From Prostheceraeus crozeri (Eukaryota > Platyhelminthes > Polycladida > Euryleptidae): a stretch of 64,000 bases of DNA. A program made the position numbers and the translations under genes. The notes under the pieces are model-generated. The model did no database searches. It had not been told where the DNA came from and was given only the letters and a program-made list of their open reading frames with translations. Numbering within the stretch: position 1 is the stretch's first letter; each line of letters opens with the position of its first letter. The stretch lies in assembly GCA_907163375.1 (NCBI GenBank), contig CAJQUW010005278.1:186001-250000 (forward strand), given 5' to 3'. Positions 1-12,060 of the stretch are shown piece after piece.

Positions 1-3000
1 TATTTTAGGAGACAATAGCGAGAAAACTTTAACAACCATTTTAATTTATTTTGATGATGAAGATATTGGATATTGTTAATCACCTACGAAGACCTTTCGA
101 ATTTTTGTGATGCTTTATTTATTTGTCTTTTGAAGTCATACAAATTATGTCTTGAGATTATAGCCCATGAATAAGAATAACACTAATACCCATTTTTGAT
201 AAATGAGACGATAAATAGATATCAATTATTGGGAAACCAAGTGGCTGTGATTGCATGCATTTGATTGATACAGATTTTTTAGTAATGTCAGTGCAAGGTT
301 TGGCATTGTAAAAACAAGCAGATCACGCATTTTTGTGTTTACTTTCATGCTATGTAGGTTGCAAAATAAAATGATGTCAGACAAAACCACCGGTGTTTCG
401 TGTCACAGATGCATCCTACAATGGGAGTGTGCAGTCTTCCTTCAATATATCTCAATAAATAGCAGTGACACCGAGATCTGTGTTAAATTTAAAATTAAAA
501 AATTAAAAGACCGTATTAAATATACGGTTCGAAGTTCTGTATTTCGTGCCTGCGAGACATTGCGGGTTTTAATCTGTCGACGAGCTTCACAAATTCTACA
601 GCAGACAGCTTGTCCCATGATATCCACGATATCCATGCTGTCCATGATATCTACGTGCTTGTTCAAATATCCGATTGACATAGCTTGCTCATGCGCGTGA
701 AATTAACTGAGATGTTCATACAAAACATCACCTTTGTTTTGTGATATCGCGCTGGTGCTCTTTGTACCAACTATCGAGCAGTCTGTTAGTTCGTCCGATG
801 TAGAAATTGCCATACAGCTAACAGGTAGGTTTGTAGCTAAAAACCGGTCAGAGCAAGAATGCTTGTCAGGCAGCTTAGCGCACATGTTACAATATTTGTG
901 TTTTTTGCTTTCTTTTGTAGCATTTGTAGATGTGGTAGGCCCTGTCCTTTTGACCACTTGAATCAGCAGGTCACATTGCTTGGCCAGTTTACTCAATTTA
1001 CAATTACAGCGGTTGCTGACGCAAGTCAGTGTACACAGACGACGATGTTTTGACTGACATTCTTATGTTTGTTTATTTTTTTGTTTACTTTAGAAATATC
1101 TCTTGCAAGAACCTTTTAGTCTGAAACGGTGGTTATTAGATGAATAACGCTTGTGATTCATTATGGCTAGAGCATTCTTGATAAGCATGGAATCAAATGT
1201 CAAAACTCGTTGAAAATGAACACAGGCTCCGGCACTTGTACCAACGTATTTGATATTTTGTGCCAATAAATGTCGAGATTTTTTACACCATTGAGTAATG
1301 AGATGGCATACTCGGTATTTTGTGTGGTTGACATGACCTACTTAGTTTTCAGCCATAGCCTCTTGCTGAGTTGCCTTGAATTTAGAACTTTTGGCGTTGA
1401 TTTTAGGACTTACGAATTTTCTAGATAGTATATCATTATTTATTCATGTATCATATTGCTATGTGTTACTAATATTCGTTGATAGAGTGCTTCTGAATTG
1501 TGTTTAACATGTTCAACTTAAGATCATGCAAAACTGTACCGCTACTATTTTGTATTGTTTAATTTATTACGGTTCATGAAGTTGTACTTCATTTTGAAGA
1601 TAAAGCTTCATGCCGCAGGATTTTGATGATCTTGTTCTACTTATTGTATCTTTATTTCGTCACCGCTTGAATTCCAATTTTCCTTGATATTAATCGATGC
1701 ATTTCTATCTATTTTTTCAAAGAAGACAGGTCTTCTGGTATCAAAATATGGCAGTGGACGGCACCGACCAAGATAAGTATTCTCACAAAGATAATAGCTA
1801 ACTTTCGCTTACAAGCTATCTAATATCATTTTCTAATGATATCTTAATTTCATAGATGCATAGCGATTGTATGATGTGATTGCTTTGCTGATTTTTGCTT
1901 CCAATCTATATTTTCTTCAGAAGGTGTAGTTCGGTTAATTTCCCACATAATTTCATTTGCTTGTTACGGCAATGGTTTATTCGTTTAGTGCATGACATCT
2001 TTCTGCAATTTGTTGGAGCTGCATAAGTTTCGAAGTGGCTTAATTGACGATATACTTGTATTTGTTGATTCTATCAGTACTCATCCTACCATACTTGAAC
2101 CTAGGTGACTTGTATTTATTCATCTGATAGAACCAAAACAGAATTTTCAATCTAAATCAGCCCACTGATTTTATGATAGATGACAGGTCTTAATTGGATT
2201 TCTTACAATATTTCAACTATTGCAGATGTAAAAACAGAGACCTTAGTCAACTATAATAATTTGCTTCTTTGCAATTGAAGACAAGTGGACTTATCCTTAT
2301 TGTGAAATGCTTATCCTCATAAGCGCCGCAGCTGTTCATATGCGAAAAATTAGGCACCGCCGCAGTTATTCTAGAAAACGCGGAATGTTATTTACAAAAA
2401 TCATACGTTCAAAAAAGTTTAATCTTAAAATTCGCAAAGCATGTTTAATTGATCAATATGCGAGTGAGAAATGCGGCTTTGGAGAGGCGTATAACACCAA
2501 TATCATATCGAATGCATTCCGTTGCCTAAAGTTAAATAATAGTGATTAATATTTAAGTTTTTCATTTGATGATTTCATTTCCTGCTTCCAACACCACCTC
2601 CTGGCTGTAGTTTTCCAATCTTTTTCTGCATGGTTATCAAGGACTGACGACCTTCACATATGAACTGTTTCAGATATATGACGACAAAGAAAACCAGAAT
2701 TCTTGAATAACATGAATATATCAAATTTAATGAATTTTTACATGAACAACGTGGTGAAATGTAGTCAAATGGATGCATGTATGTGCAAAGAATAGGTTGT
2801 TTGAAGATACTCAAGACATTTTTTCCACTCGGTTTGCGCAAATTTTAGTATGAGTCGTGTTGTGTTTCCAATGAAGTTTAAATCTTCCTCTTATCGTTTA
2901 AATCTTTACTTTAATGCCTTGTGAAACCGTGGTTAAACGAGTTGAGCCATTTATAAGTTTTTAAGTATTATTGACCGGGCTACACCTTCAAATTAATACG

Positions 3001-3185
3001 GACTGCAACAGACTACCACATTTTGTGCTGTTTGTGTTCATGTGATTAACCACATTTGTTGAATTATCGCCATTGAAGTGTTAATTGAGTAGCTCGGAAA
3101 AAACGTTGAAGCTGTTATGCTATCACATGATGAAATATGTTCCTAATGGCATAGTAGTCCTAATTAAAGTTGGACAATATACGAT
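1..3185. other. Non-coding AT-rich stretch
   Basis: No recognisable gene, RNA gene or transposon was seen. The open frames here are short, of atypical composition, and resemble no family known to me. The stretch is probably intergenic or intronic. Confidence 0.6.
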
Positions 3186-3278
3186 TCACATACTTGTTTT
3201 TTTATGAAGTTTGGCATTGGCCGTTACATACGTGCATAAATAACGGCCAATGCCAAAATTTATAAAATATGTGAGCAT
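3186..3278. repeat. Small palindrome (hairpin element)
   Basis: Two perfectly complementary 17-base arms (3210-3226 and 3241-3257, centred on GGCATTGGCCGTTA and its complement) enclose a 14-base loop. Weaker complementarity continues outward to about 3186 and 3278. It could be a small foldback or MITE relic. No target duplication is obvious and no coding capacity is present. Confidence 0.6.
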
Positions 3279-4093
3279 ATTTAAGCATGCTGGACACATA
3301 CTGTATATATCTGTTCCTGAAATCTTGAATTATGCCCTGCTTGCCCAACTTTAACGGTGAACACAAATATAGAAAAATATAGTAATATGTATTGAAAAGA
3401 TTTTAAAAAACGAATGAAGCATATTTTAGATGTAATCAGCAAATAATAATTTTTTTTGCAACCCTTTTCACCATACAATGTCGTAAATGTGACCAAGCGC
3501 GTTCTATGTGCACTGCTCTGCAGTGAGGGTTGCTGAAAAGTATGGGTGTCATTCATGCACACATCCTTGTTTCGGCATTTTCCAGTATGCATTTAGCAGT
3601 GTTTTTAAGGTGTTCCACTGGTCAAATTCTGCACCGTGGAATTTTCGACTTGTACCGTGGATTTCGAGCGTTCATCCGTTACATGTAGTGAGCCATGGCC
3701 AACACTATCAATGCCCAAAATTCATCTCAAGATAGCTCATTAACATGCAGAATCGCGAGTAAAATTCACTGCTAAATGCTAAATGTCATACTGCATTCAT
3801 GACTTCTGTTTTTGCTTATAAATCCTGAGTGCGTTAGACGTAAACTAATGAAAGTCGATCTTGAGACGATTTGAGTGTGACCTGTAGCAAAAATCTTAAA
3901 AAAACCCTGCATTTAGCATTTATCATCAGTGATTATGAAATTAGAGACTCTCCTTCTACAGTGCATAGATATCGCTATAATTATCTTCAAATTAATTTCA
4001 TCCTTATCACATTTTTGAAAAGTAAACTCAACGTCTACTTTTTAAATCAATGAAGGAATTTGTTCTCTTGGCTATTTTATAAATTAAAGTATG
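3279..4093. other. Non-coding stretch
   Basis: Nothing recognisable on either strand. The open frames present look random. Confidence 0.55.
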
Positions 4094-4357
4094 AAACCGC
4101 ATTCATATTGGCGTTCAATTGTATTCGTGTTCAACAAAACGTTTTGACATGTTTCGCCCGTTCTCAGTCAGGCTAGACAAGCTAAGTGTGCAATACAGAG
4201 GATGGCAGTTCACATAGATATCGATGACGCAACATTGCGTCGGGACAACTTAGCTTGTCAGTCCCGTGTCTAACGTGACTGAGAACGGGCGAAACATGTC
4301 ATTAAAGACGTTTTGTTGTACACGAATACAAATTGAACACCAATATGAATGCGGTTT
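4094..4357. repeat. 264-bp foldback element with GAAACATGTC motif
   Basis: The two outer arms of over 85 bases (about 4094-4180 and 4262-4357) are nearly complementary. The core is a second perfect small hairpin, GACGCAA/TTGCGTC (4226-4241). Each arm carries CTGAGAACGGGCGAAACATGTC-like sequence reading outward (4279-4300 on +, complement at 4146-4167). The GAAACATGTC part also occurs in the Penelope-like palindrome at 37.75-38.72 kb and in the foldback at 31 kb. No coding capacity. It is probably a non-autonomous or rearranged retroelement-terminus derivative; the family assignment is an inference. Confidence 0.7.
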
Positions 4358-7328
4358 TATTTTTTCTTTTTAAATCAATGTCATTTTACCTAGTAATCAA
4401 TGTTGAGTAGTGGTAGAACTTGAGACATCTTCGTGGTATGGAGTGGAGAATTGATTCGAAAACTATCGCAAGCAGCTCTAAAGAAATCATTAGAGTCTTA
4501 ATATGGACTGAAAGTCCGTATCCACACGTTCTCTTCTTGTTTTTGGTTCTAATGATTTCTATATCACTTTGACAAAATGCCTCCATATATGACACATTTC
4601 CCTTCTACTTTATTGAAATTATTTATTCGAGTATTGTGATATGCCGACTTTCGAACTCTTGCAATAAATCATCTATATAATTGACATTATTCATCATCAG
4701 GTGTTGTGCCCGCTACGGGCATCTCGGTTTATGCGGGCACGGGCATGTACAATAATGGCTTAATCTTCGAATTCATTCAACAGCTATAAGTAACCATCTA
4801 TGCCATTTCTCATCAATTGTGACAAAATTTATCTGCTTCTCTGATTGTCGATAAAGCGATGAATTTGAAATATAGATGAATATCTATAATTGGTGTCGGA
4901 GCAAAATGATTCAATTAAGCGACTTCTACAATATCAACTGCTGTATGCTATCACGAATCACTTGATAAAATAATGAGGTAGACAAACTCCTCCCTTTCAA
5001 ATGTCTGGGACAGAAAAAGCTAGCGTGAACATGTTGATGAATCCATTAGTCAGAAGCTGATTTTCGAGTAACCATATCATCTTAACACATCATCGTCTCT
5101 CAAATAATTGATGACATTTGTGTCCCAGCGATACTGTCATCTACATTTTGTCATTTATCCATAACTATACATCTGAGTAAAGAGATCTTAGACAACCCGC
5201 TCCTAATGCACTGACATTTTTCAACAACTTGAATTCTAATAAGAAAGTATGTGTAGATGAAATGGAGCAACATTTCCTTACGCTATGCGGGAAAGCAATA
5301 TATTCAAAAACGATGAAAGAACGACGGCATCTTTACATGTGATTCAATTAACCTCCTTCATGCATCTGCAAGATGTTGTTAAAAGATTGCATTGGTGGTA
5401 GCCAAGAGCCTCTAAAGTCAGTCATCTTTCTGCGAGAGTTGAGTACCTTAAGTTGACAGAAGCTAAGTAAAAATCCATGGATCAATTTAAATGTAATAAA
5501 GGAATCACAATCAGACTTGAAAAATGATAAATATAAAATTAACGTTTTTAAACGAAGTATGTTCAATTCGTATTTACCTTGTTCAGTTGTAATATTGATG
5601 GCGTTGGTTGTCATTTACCCGTTTTTAGGTTTTTAAAATATTTTGATTTCGTGTGTAATAGTAGAATGCTATGCAATATCAAATACAACAAGCCGAGAGA
5701 TCTCGTTTCTCAAGGATGATTATGAATAACACAGAATCTTTCACATGGAAGTGTTTTATTGTTGATGTTCATTTCACCCGTAAAAAGGTTTTCTCCAAGA
5801 AAGGTATTCCATAAGCTCTTGGTTCCTTTGTCACAATCATTTTTTTGTGGATGAAACGGGTATTATCACTTATAGCATACAGCTTGATAATCTTAGAATA
5901 TTTTAGGAACTTGTTTCAAAGTAGAGCATATTTGTTTAAAAACATAATGGAATTTGCTCTGAAATCTATTTATTTTAGAAATCTTAAAAATAGGGATTCA
6001 AGGAAACATAAAATTGCAATCAATAAAGGTCTTCGAATAATCAGTCTGCTTAAAATTATACAATTTTTTTAAATTTACATCATAGACGTAGCAAATGTGA
6101 TTAATACCTAACCTGAATCATTTCTCTTCGTAAGCAGGGTCACTATTGCCTCGCTATTTACTAAGTGTTATTTGCTACATGTAATATGTAATATCTTATA
6201 CTTAGTAATAGTAATTATGTGACATTTGCATGAGTATAAGATTATTGCAAAACATTCTTTCGTCAGTCACATCATACTTACTTTCGTACTTGCCCCACAA
6301 CCAGGACTCCTCAACCCTTGATGTCAGTTATGTTATTGAATCGAAGTTGAGTATAACACAGCTGCGCTATTATTTTCAAACAAGATTAAAGGTTTTAATT
6401 GCTGATAGGAAGTCAGGATACGAAATGACGGGTGCAACACACAAAATAGGCCAACGATGTATCACGCAAGCGACGACGGCTTCTGTGTTGCATTTCAAGA
6501 GATGATAATACAGAGGCGTAAAATGCAATTTCTGTTTTTTGTAACTTCAGTTGAAATTGAATTAATATCAAGTTGATTTGAAAATCTCTTATATGCCGCA
6601 AATTTAGCTAATTAGGAATCTCATATTTCCCCACTCGTCACTACCATAATAAATTGGACATATTTAGGGCCTACTTGATGAAGCTCTTCCTGATGAAGCC
6701 TACCTGATGAAGTGTTGTGGTGAACCTTCGCTGAATACGCTTTGTCGTTTGTGAAAATTGTTGAAAATGTCATGAATTTCACCGATGTAAATTGTCGTGA
6801 ATCTTAATACAGTTGCTTGTTATTTGATCACATCCCTGTTGGTAGATTGATAAATATTCCTAACCAGTCTCACATGCACTGTTTTATTTTGTGCATAAGT
6901 TCCAAGAATGTTAGTAAACTCCTGTGCGAAGTGTCTTGATTTATTCAATAAAAAGATATTTGATTTTTTATCTTTTGATCTTTTTATTCATTTTAGGCAT
7001 ATGGACTATAAAGGAGGAAGATTTTTATGTCTAATTTTGTTCATGTTTGAACTTTAACTTAGTTGATTTAGAAATTAACTCAAAGGTTTAGAAATAGAAA
7101 ATAATTGAATTATTTTGAAAGACATCATTACATAAACTAGGTAATATATACTACGTAATATTAGTAATGGTTGTTTCTCAACGATGCGTTGCTATTTTGT
7201 GAGCAAGTATAGTTCATCTTATTTACATATTCCATCTACTTATTTCTCTATAGTTACAATAAATAGTTTAACATTTTGTCTACTTTGCTGTCAATAGAAC
7301 AGTACAGAATTTGAATTATTAACAACAT
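4358..7328. other. Non-coding stretch with a short CTGATGAAG triplication
   Basis: No gene recognised. At about 6671-6710 the 9-mer (C/T)TGATGAAG occurs three times in tandem at about 14-15 base spacing. The rest is unremarkable AT-rich sequence. Confidence 0.55.
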
Positions 7329-9012
7329 CAGGGGTGTGATTACTCCTAAAATTCCTAAAATTTCAAAACTCTCCTAAAATTCCTAAAATTTTCCTAAAAT
7401 TTGGTGAAAAATGAAAAATTCCTAAAATTTCGTATTACAAAAGTTGGGTTTTTTCATCTTACCTACATATTGATATTACAGCCATTCTGATTGCAGAGAG
7501 GTTAGCGTTCATGCCCTCAGAATACTTGGTATTCACACCAAGTTTGAATAAATTTGTTTTCACACTAAAGTGTTCATTGATTTTTACGGAGACTGTTCGT
7601 ATCAGCGATTGCTACTGTTCACTGATATCATTGATTTGTTTCTCTCGCTTTTTGATAGCAAAGCTGAACAGCATATTCGCAGTATATTACTTGTTAGAGA
7701 TAGTTTTTACATTGTTTTTATACGTTGTTGCACTTTTGTTTAGGAATGGCTATAAGGGGTGAAGAGGAGGCCATTAGTGAAAAAAAATAAAAATAATGTA
7801 ATTCATGATTGTTTTCATGTATTTATACAGGTTTTGAAGAGTCAAATCAAGCAATAAAATAGCGTTTTTTTAGCATACTGAATTCAATAATGACTTAAGC
7901 AAGCCATAAGAAACAATTTGTAGGAATAATTAGCTTCGTTACATTATATCAGTCATAATTATACAATTAATTATAAGAGGTGCTAGATGTTAGAGAGAAT
8001 ATTATAGCAAGTAATTCACCTCCCCGGCGGCATTCGACAGTGATCTATGTTTGAACCCAGGACTCTCCATGATATGAAAAATCCATAGATCACTATCGAA
8101 TTGCCGTCGGGGAGGTGAATTACCGGTACTTGCTATATTATTCTCTCTTTCATCCAGCACCTCTTATAATTTATAAAAACACGGAGGCCTTGTGTATGAC
8201 GTATATCCGAATATTATTTTAACTTTAGATCAGTGTCGATCAACAAAACGACTTCGTAATCCAAATATGTATACAGTGTGCAATCATTACGACATGTAAT
8301 GTCTTAATTTCAGAGTTTAAACAGTTTTGAGGGATAATTTCGTTTAAATTTGTTAGGCGATCTGCGCTAGATGTGCATGTTTTTGCTGGAGAAATTGTCC
8401 TTTTATTTGATGATATCATACCTCAGTAATCATCACCGTTAACGTAGACATAACTGTACACTACATATCCTGTTCAGAAACTCGTTTACGAGGCATTTTT
8501 AAAATCATCTCTTTGTCAAGCGTTATCTGCTCCCCCATCCAAGTCTAGTTTACTGGAATCATTGGACGATTCCTATATGCTGCAGTCTTTCCAACATTAA
8601 GGAAGGTGGGCGTTTGAAGGTAATCATCATCATTAACGTAGGCATACTTATACGACGCATGTCCTGTTCAGAAACTCGATTACGAGGCTTTTCATTATTT
8701 CAATTCAACAAATCAACATTTGACCAACTCATAAATCAGTATGACTGTTGTATTTTTTATTACTGTTGAAATCTCAACGTCACTACATGTAATAAAAACA
8801 AAATATATTTTCAAAACAGCATTATGTCTGAGTTGAATAGGCTTTGTCTCTCGTGAAATCTGTTCGTCTGCCATGAAAGCACTATGTCTTATGAGATGTG
8901 GGATATTAAGTCAATGTTATATCAATTGCAGAGTATTCTAATTTTTCACTGAAATTCCTAAAAATTGTCTGTTAAATTCCTAAAATTTTAAAAGGGGTCA
9001 ATCACAGGGCTG
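7329..9012. mobile_element. Non-autonomous hAT-like DNA transposon
   Basis: The left end reads CAGGGGTGTGATT and the right end, on the complement, CAGCCCTGTGATT, giving a short terminal inverted repeat of hAT style (CAG start). The hexamer CAACAT flanks both sides exactly (7323-7328 and 9013-9018) and is taken as the target-site duplication. Classical hAT elements make 8-bp duplications, so this would be a 6-bp variant. Inside each end are clustered subterminal copies of TTCCTAAAATT (about six at 7343-7432, two at 8950-8990), as expected of transposase-binding repeats. No transposase frame is visible in the 1684 bp. A separate hairpin element (7971-8169) is inserted within it. Confidence 0.55.
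7971..8169. mobile_element. Nested 199-bp MITE-like hairpin element
   Basis: It begins TTATAAGAGGTGCTAGATG and ends with the near-perfect complement of that. The arms of about 80 bases (7971-8048 and 8084-8169) are complementary with a few mismatches and one 4-base indel. The loop holds GGGTTCAAAC on the minus strand (8049-8058), which resembles a pol III B box but has no convincing A box. It sits inside the larger hAT-like element, so it is the younger insertion. TTAA or TA target choice cannot be resolved. Confidence 0.65.
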
Positions 9013-9045
9013 CAACATTTGCTGACAAGTACTAAATATAATCAG

Positions 9046-9599
9046 GTCGTCAGTTCGAGTTTCAGCAGGCATCGAGGCCGAAGATGAGACTTTTACAGAA
9101 TGATGTGCATTTCATGACTTCTACGAATCTGCGCGTCTGCCGTATTCTACCCGGTTCCTTGTCTTGTCAGATGAGACAAAAAATACGAATCATGCAAATC
9201 CAATGGGAAGCAGATAGAAATTTCTCAGTTAAATGAGATTTATATGTTTTTTCTGATTAAGAGAACCATAACTTTTGCTGTGCAATGTCTTCAGAATGCT
9301 TCAGTAAGCTCTAAAAGTTTATGAATGCATCGTGGTGTAACCTGAAGACATTCCATGCCAAATATTATGCCTTAAGATATTCTACTTCTCATTTAATTAT
9401 AGAAAACACATAAATGTGATTTTGCAGAAAACCTGTCTAGCTCCCATTGGATATGTGAGTGCATGCGTGTTTCTCATCCTGTCTAGCAAGAACCGGAGCC
9501 TGGTAGAACTCGGCAGACGCGCAAATTCGAAAAAGCCATAAGATCATTCTGTGAGTCTCATCTTGAGCCTCGTTCTCTACAGGCCGGACTAGTACCACA
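9046..9599. mobile_element. Decayed copy of long-TIR foldback family (copy 1 of 3)
   Basis: The sequence matches both arms of the intact elements at 31310-32032 and 45480-46209: the shared landmarks are CGAGTTTC, GAGGCCGAA, TCTGCGCGTCTGCCG, CCAATGGGAAGCAGAT and GACATTCCATGCCAAA. The right terminus CCGGAC followed by TA is preserved at 9594-9601. The left terminus is eroded, so the start is approximate. The arms are clearly more diverged than in the other two copies, and the centre is shorter, so this is an older or internally deleted copy. Confidence 0.7.
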
Positions 9600-11541
9600 A
9601 CTCCATTTATACCGAAAAACGTTACATTTTGTCGTGACTAAAGTCCGTCGCAACTGAATACCACAATGCTTAAACAATGCACTGAGAATGTATGTACAGT
9701 GCGTGTAGTTGTTTTTTCTGCTACAAGAGGGAAGAATAACTGAAGCATCGCAATCACACACATGTAATTATCTTTTTAATGATTTAAAAAATAATTCAAT
9801 GTAATGATTGTTTGGCATGTTAGACTAACTCATAAAATGCTGACGCCGTGGATTTTTTTATGGAAAATATCGGGGATATAATAAAGAAATACTCAAACGA
9901 ATTTTGATAAGTTACTTATCAGGACTGGAGAAGGCACGATGAAATCAGTCACGGTCTAGTGACCTTTACTAATATTTACACAATATTCATGATCGACATT
10001 GTTTGTTTAGTGATAGGAAAGGTAAATGGTTATTGTCACAAATCCCTATGATGACAATTAAATGTCTTTTTGATACTAAATCTGTGTATCAATTTTGAAT
10101 CGTGCATCAGGAGAGAATGCACTAGACTTTTGTGAATAGTGAAAGTGAATGAAGAAAGTAGTTCACTGACAGTTTCGATTTACTATAGTTATTGAAGTAG
10201 ACGAGGTAATTAAAATCATGACGAAAATTATTGTATCCAAGATTGTTTGTCAGAGTATTCAGAAAATATAGTATTTATCCTCTGTTATTCTAATGTATCT
10301 GATACATATATTTTATTTCTGAATTATCATATTTATGGAAGGTTACAACGTTAAATGCTAGCCAATAGATCAAAATTCATTATGTTGACGAGATATTACT
10401 CCATGTAAAGTGTATCCTCTAATCAGCACAATGCAATTTCAATATATACTATTGCTGTAGTAGGGAAAAATTGATGCGACCGAAAATACTTTAAGAAATA
10501 CTAAGAAATGCAAGTTAGTTGCAAATCTAGATGTCCAGCAAAATTAAGCTTTCTCAGGAATGAATGATACAGCTTACTCTCGTATATGTCGTTCATGTTT
10601 TCATGGCATGGAATATTCATACTCATGCTTTATGGACGTCTCGTAGAATCACCTACATGTATACATGTATAACATTTACTCTAGTTGAGCCCGCAACTCA
10701 ACCTTGAAAAGTTAGCATACAACCCACCTATAATAGAAGTCGGATGATCAGGCTCATATTATCATGTTTATCAGCACTTATTTATAGGTAGAATTTCCGT
10801 ACTTTACTTGATATAAACATTGGGACACATTCAGGTTTGGATTCATAGTCAGTGTATAAATGCATGCGACTCGAACTGCCAATGATAAATTCATCAAAAA
10901 ATTATTGTGAGCGCTTTTGCCCGACTTTCTACGCAACACCAATTAGGCAAACAAACAAAAGAAAGAACAATATCGCGCTAGACTTTGCAATTATTTCCAG
11001 TTCCTAAATTTCTAAATTATCACAGCCGTCTAATGTTCTTGAGAGCCTAAATGGCAAGAAAGAACAAAGCGTTACAACTACAAATAATGTGGTGGTTCCT
11101 TTTTGCCCTTTAAAGTCAAATCATTCACACATTGCTGTCATTAGATGGTTTGTACTCGTAGTTGCGACATAATGTGTAGCCAAAAAGTAAAGTTGGCAAG
11201 AGATCAAGCACAAACTTCATTTTTCTATACAATCCACTCTCAAACAAAAGCTACTCAAAAATATGTAAAAATGATTTAACCCCCTTGATTGGTTTTGCGT
11301 ACATACTGTAGTAAAGAATGCTAGACAGAAAATTCCCGCCATGTACACATTTCTGTCATAAAAATATATAAAGTAAGAGAAACATTAAATTAAAAAAGTG
11401 AAAGGATTTGGATTGCCAAGATACTGTCGACAAAGCTATATAGCGCCACGTTTTTGTTAGGCCGGTACAACTTCTTTTTGGGTGGGTAATCCGTATTATT
11501 CTCCTCTATAATATTTGTCAAGTAACCAGCCGCTGATGGTT
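9600..11541. other. Non-coding stretch
   Basis: No gene recognised. On the minus strand at about 9911-9936 there is CCTGATAAGTAACTTATCA, a compact stem-loop with a hammerhead-like first core (see findings); it may be a relic of a retroelement terminus. Confidence 0.5.
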
Positions 11542-12060
11542 TTACCACATGGGACCGGTCTTACCACTATATACACGCACACAATGCCCATAGTATTTTG
11601 ACAGAATTGAGAACAATTCGAGTTTAGAGCGTACGACATGCCTCTCGGTCATTTTCACAATGCCATCTTCAGGTGAACAACAGTATGCACAGCATAAAAT
11701 TCTCTCAAATATAAAATCCACAGTTGCATCGGATGATATGATCACATTTCAAGGCTAAAATCATTCGCTAAAATCAATGGATTAGTCATCACAGCAGTCA
11801 CAGTAGAAGATACTCGTAGAATCATGAAATAAAATCAATGCTATTTACAGCTACAAATTTAGGAATAGATTCATGCAGCTTCCCCTTTCAGTAGGCGTTG
11901 GATAGTCTTTCAAATGTTCATTCATCCTAATGATGAAATGCCTGACCGAGCTACCGATGTAGCACTTGTCAAAATCCTCACAGTAATACTTGTAGACAAT
12001 GTTTAACTTGAGCTCGGCAGGCACTTTGTCTTTGTTAGCAAGGAACACACTGGTCATAAG
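11542..12060 (-). mobile_element. Penelope-like element 3' fragment (copy A)
   Basis: On the minus strand, 12057 to 11854 encodes a piece of a GIY-YIG endonuclease of the kind found at the C-terminus of Penelope-like reverse transcriptases. It has IVYKYYCEDFDKCYIGSS, then R and RMNEH, with conserved YIG, Arg and His. The second Cys of the usual CxxC is Phe here. It is followed by a short tail (MNLFL) similar to the 38-kb copy, but the intervening HPPH segment is deleted. Further downstream (11720-11590) is the non-coding terminus shared with the 38-kb palindrome, including CTGAAGATGGC and CATGTCGTACGC. It is 5'-truncated, with no reverse transcriptase domain, and is inactive. Confidence 0.75.
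11620..11682 (-). ncRNA. Degenerate hammerhead-like motif in PLE fragment A
   Basis: It is the homologue of the better-preserved motif at 38641-38692. The CTGAAGA core (11672-11666 on minus) and CATGTC site are kept, but the invariant GAAA is replaced by GAGA and the middle stem has diverged. It is expected to be non-functional. Confidence 0.35.
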
